A stretch of DNA of 64,000 nt. It comes from Tardiphaga sp052076105 (GTDB taxonomy: Bacteria > Pseudomonadota > Alphaproteobacteria > Rhizobiales > Xanthobacteraceae). The notes under the pieces are model-generated. The model did not search any database and was not told the origin of the DNA. It worked only from the letters and a program-made list of their open reading frames with translations. Location of the stretch: assembly GCF_052076105.1 (NCBI RefSeq), contig NZ_CP197245.1:4154001-4218000 (forward strand), read 5' to 3'. Both the position numbers and the translations under genes were made by a program. This document shows, piece by piece, positions 62,679 to 64,000 of the stretch; position 1 is the stretch's first letter; each line of letters begins with the position of its first letter.

Positions 62679-63311
62679 TCAGTTCGGACACGGTTGCCCG
62701 GCAGCTCCCCACAGGGCCATGTCTTTGACGTGATCCTCGAACGTTCCCGGAGGGATCGAGCGGCCTGCTCCGGGTGCCCACCCGCGAGGGATAAAGCCGT
62801 TTAACGATGCGTCGTGCCGCAGGTGTCCAACGAGGCCAGCGGCGTCGCGGCCACCATTGCGTTTGGGATCTTTCAGTTGCGCACAAATCTCGGCGCCGCT
62901 CTTGCCGAACCAGATGAAGGCCACCGGGGCAAGCTGCCAGTCGATGCCGGCGCGCGGTGGCGAGGGTGCCGGCTCATTCGGCTGGGTGGAGGTCATGTGA
63001 CAGGTCGAGCAGGCGAGTTTCTCAGTCCCGATGCGGCTCTCTCCGCCATGGATATTCATCCCATGCACGCGGGGTTTGCTTTCGCCTGCCGGCGTCCATA
63101 TCGGAATCGCCTTGGCATCGACATGGCAGTTGGCGCAACGCGGATGCGTCACCACGGCCTCAATCCGCTTCCACGCCTCCAGCCCCTCGGTGCGACTCAC
63201 GCTGCCAGGCGGCAACACGTCCTTGGCAGCCTCGTCCTTGGCCGCGACAATTCCCGTGAAGGCCGAAATTACTGAGACCGCAAAGACGACCGCAATCAGA
63301 GATGTCTTCAT
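62679..63311 (-). CDS. Periplasmic dihaem c-type cytochrome, partner of molybdo-oxidoreductase
   Basis: 210 residues with a Sec signal ending near GIVAAKDEA. Two haem-binding motifs, CANCH near residue 59 and CSTCH near 101. GAEICAQLKDPKRNGGRDAAGLVGHL is a conserved C-terminal patch. It directly follows the molybdopterin subunit gene (nine bases between), so it probably accepts electrons from that enzyme. Confidence 0.85.
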   Translation of the reverse strand: MKTSLIAVVFAVSVISAFTGIVAAKDEAAKDVLPPGSVSRTEGLEAWKRIEAVVTHPRCANCHVDAKAIPIWTPAGESKPRVHGMNIHGGESRIGTEKLACSTCHMTSTQPNEPAPSPPRAGIDWQLAPVAFIWFGKSGAEICAQLKDPKRNGGRDAAGLVGHLRHDASLNGFIPRGWAPGAGRSIPPGTFEDHVKDMALWGAAGQPCPN

Positions 63312-63320
63312 GTATCGCCC

Positions 63321-64000
63321 TCACACGAAATCAATGAACTTGTCGAAGGGCATTTCGCGGATCCGCTTTCCGGTCGCCGCGAATATCGCATTGGCGAGCG
63401 CGGGGGCGGCAGGAGGAACAGGCGGCTCTCCGACCCCTCTTACTTTGGGATCATTCTCGAGCCCGCGAACTTCGATCACCGGACATTGGTAAATCCGCAT
63501 GGCTTCGTGGTGATTGTAGTTCGTCTGCTGCGCCCCGCCCTTTGCGTAAGTGAGTTCGCAGTTGATGGCGTGGCCGAGTCCCCAGACGACTCCGCCCTGT
63601 ACCTGGTTCTCGAAATTGACGGGATCGACAACCTTGCCGACATCGACCGCAACCCAGACCTTGTCGATCCTGATGCCTCTGTCAGTCATGCTTACTTCGA
63701 CGACTTCAGCCGTTGGGGTCCCGAACGACTCGACGAACGCGACGCCACGCCCCTTGCCGTTACCGAGTGGTCCCTTCCAATTCGACATCTCTGCGACCGT
63801 TTCAAGAACCTTACGGTAGGTCGGCACGGCGCACATTTCGATGCGCGCCTTCAATGGATCGAGGCCGGCCGCATGGATCAGTTCGTCGATGAAGCTTTCG
63901 GTGAAGAAGCCGGCTGTAGAGGCTCCCACCGACCGCCATGTGGTGCACGGCGATAGTCCCTGCGCCTCAAAGCTCGTGGCCCTGAAATGTGGAATGTCGT
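63321..64000 (-). CDS. Isoquinoline 1-oxidoreductase-type molybdopterin subunit (5' part outside window)
   Basis: The C-terminal 226 residues of a xanthine-dehydrogenase-family large subunit; the frame is open to the right edge, so the start is missing. TTWRSVGASTAGFFTESFIDEL is the typical block with the molybdenum-site arginine. GRGVAFVESFGTPTAEVVEVS, VDVGKVVDPVNFENQVQGGVVWGL and VRGVGEPPVPPAAPALANAIF are the IorB/aldehyde-dehydrogenase-type landmarks, the last with the catalytic glutamate. Enzymes of this group hydroxylate N-heterocycles or oxidise aldehydes. Confidence 0.88.
   Translation of the reverse strand, partial: DIPHFRATSFEAQGLSPCTTWRSVGASTAGFFTESFIDELIHAAGLDPLKARIEMCAVPTYRKVLETVAEMSNWKGPLGNGKGRGVAFVESFGTPTAEVVEVSMTDRGIRIDKVWVAVDVGKVVDPVNFENQVQGGVVWGLGHAINCELTYAKGGAQQTNYNHHEAMRIYQCPVIEVRGLENDPKVRGVGEPPVPPAAPALANAIFAATGKRIREMPFDKFIDFV

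Noticed and set aside
1..64000. CRISPR arrays, phage structural genes, transposases or rRNA
   Set aside because: I looked for regular spaced repeats and for typical protein motifs of these elements and saw none.

Overview
The window looks like chromosomal DNA of a GC-rich alphaproteobacterium, most likely of the Bradyrhizobium / Rhodopseudomonas / Afipia group. The reasons are the dense catabolic operons, each with its own ABC transporter, the mixture of LysR, TetR, MocR and RpiR regulators, and two small intergenic palindrome families typical of that group (37066-37093 and 45957-45999). Genus is inference; no 16S or other marker gene is present.

Layout. (A) 1-1150: 5' part of a branched-chain-type substrate-binding protein. 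(B) 1331-9963: a double-HTH LysR regulator divergent from a polar-amino-acid ABC transporter (binding protein, ATPase, two permeases), followed by a hydantoinase-like amidohydrolase, a DUF917 protein and a urocanase paralogue. This set fits degradation of a sulfur-modified urocanate (thiourocanate or S-methylthiourocanate, as in ergothioneine breakdown) better than ordinary histidine utilisation. (C) 10269-12090: tRNA-Gln(TTG), its terminator, then a scarred zone holding a truncated peptidase-like gene fused to the 3' half of a LysR gene. (D) 12091-23334: a leftward operon of Rieske oxygenase, its reductase, a flavin monooxygenase and a complete branched-chain-type ABC transporter with fused LivHM permease. 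Two paralogous TetR genes and a NicX-like 2,5-dihydroxypyridine dioxygenase run the other way. The set suggests oxidation and cleavage of a pyridine-type ring.

(E) 24231-36712: a leftward eight-gene operon (binding protein, HyuA, HyuB, class III aminotransferase, NTF2-like protein, acyl-CoA ligase, DUF35 protein, thiolase-like protein) behind a MocR regulator, ending in a strong terminator. (F) 37161-49975: a flavin oxidoreductase and SnoaL-like pair, a TauE-type permease, a second MocR regulator, and a rightward operon of YtcJ-like amidohydrolase, CobW-type GTPase and a full dipeptide-type ABC transporter. (G) 49976-50821: gene-free DNA carrying a second copy of the tRNA-Gln 3' end and several repeats. 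(H) 50822-59510: a branched-chain-type transporter with an extra degenerate ABC ATPase and an aldehyde dehydrogenase, divergent from an RpiR regulator and a short-chain dehydrogenase. (I) 59658-64000: MFS exporter/LysR pair, an alpha/beta hydrolase, a dihaem cytochrome c and the C-terminal part of a molybdopterin oxidoreductase that runs off the right edge.

The 20-bp end of tRNA-Gln recurs (19/20) at 50532-50551, and similarity continues for about 170 bp beyond both copies. The 40 kb between them (regions D-F) may therefore be a catabolic island or accreted islands at the tRNA gene, although no integrase is visible. Nearly every operon pairs an importer with a few unusual enzymes and a local regulator, so the window reads as a scavenging region for N-heterocycles, modified amino acids and small aromatics.
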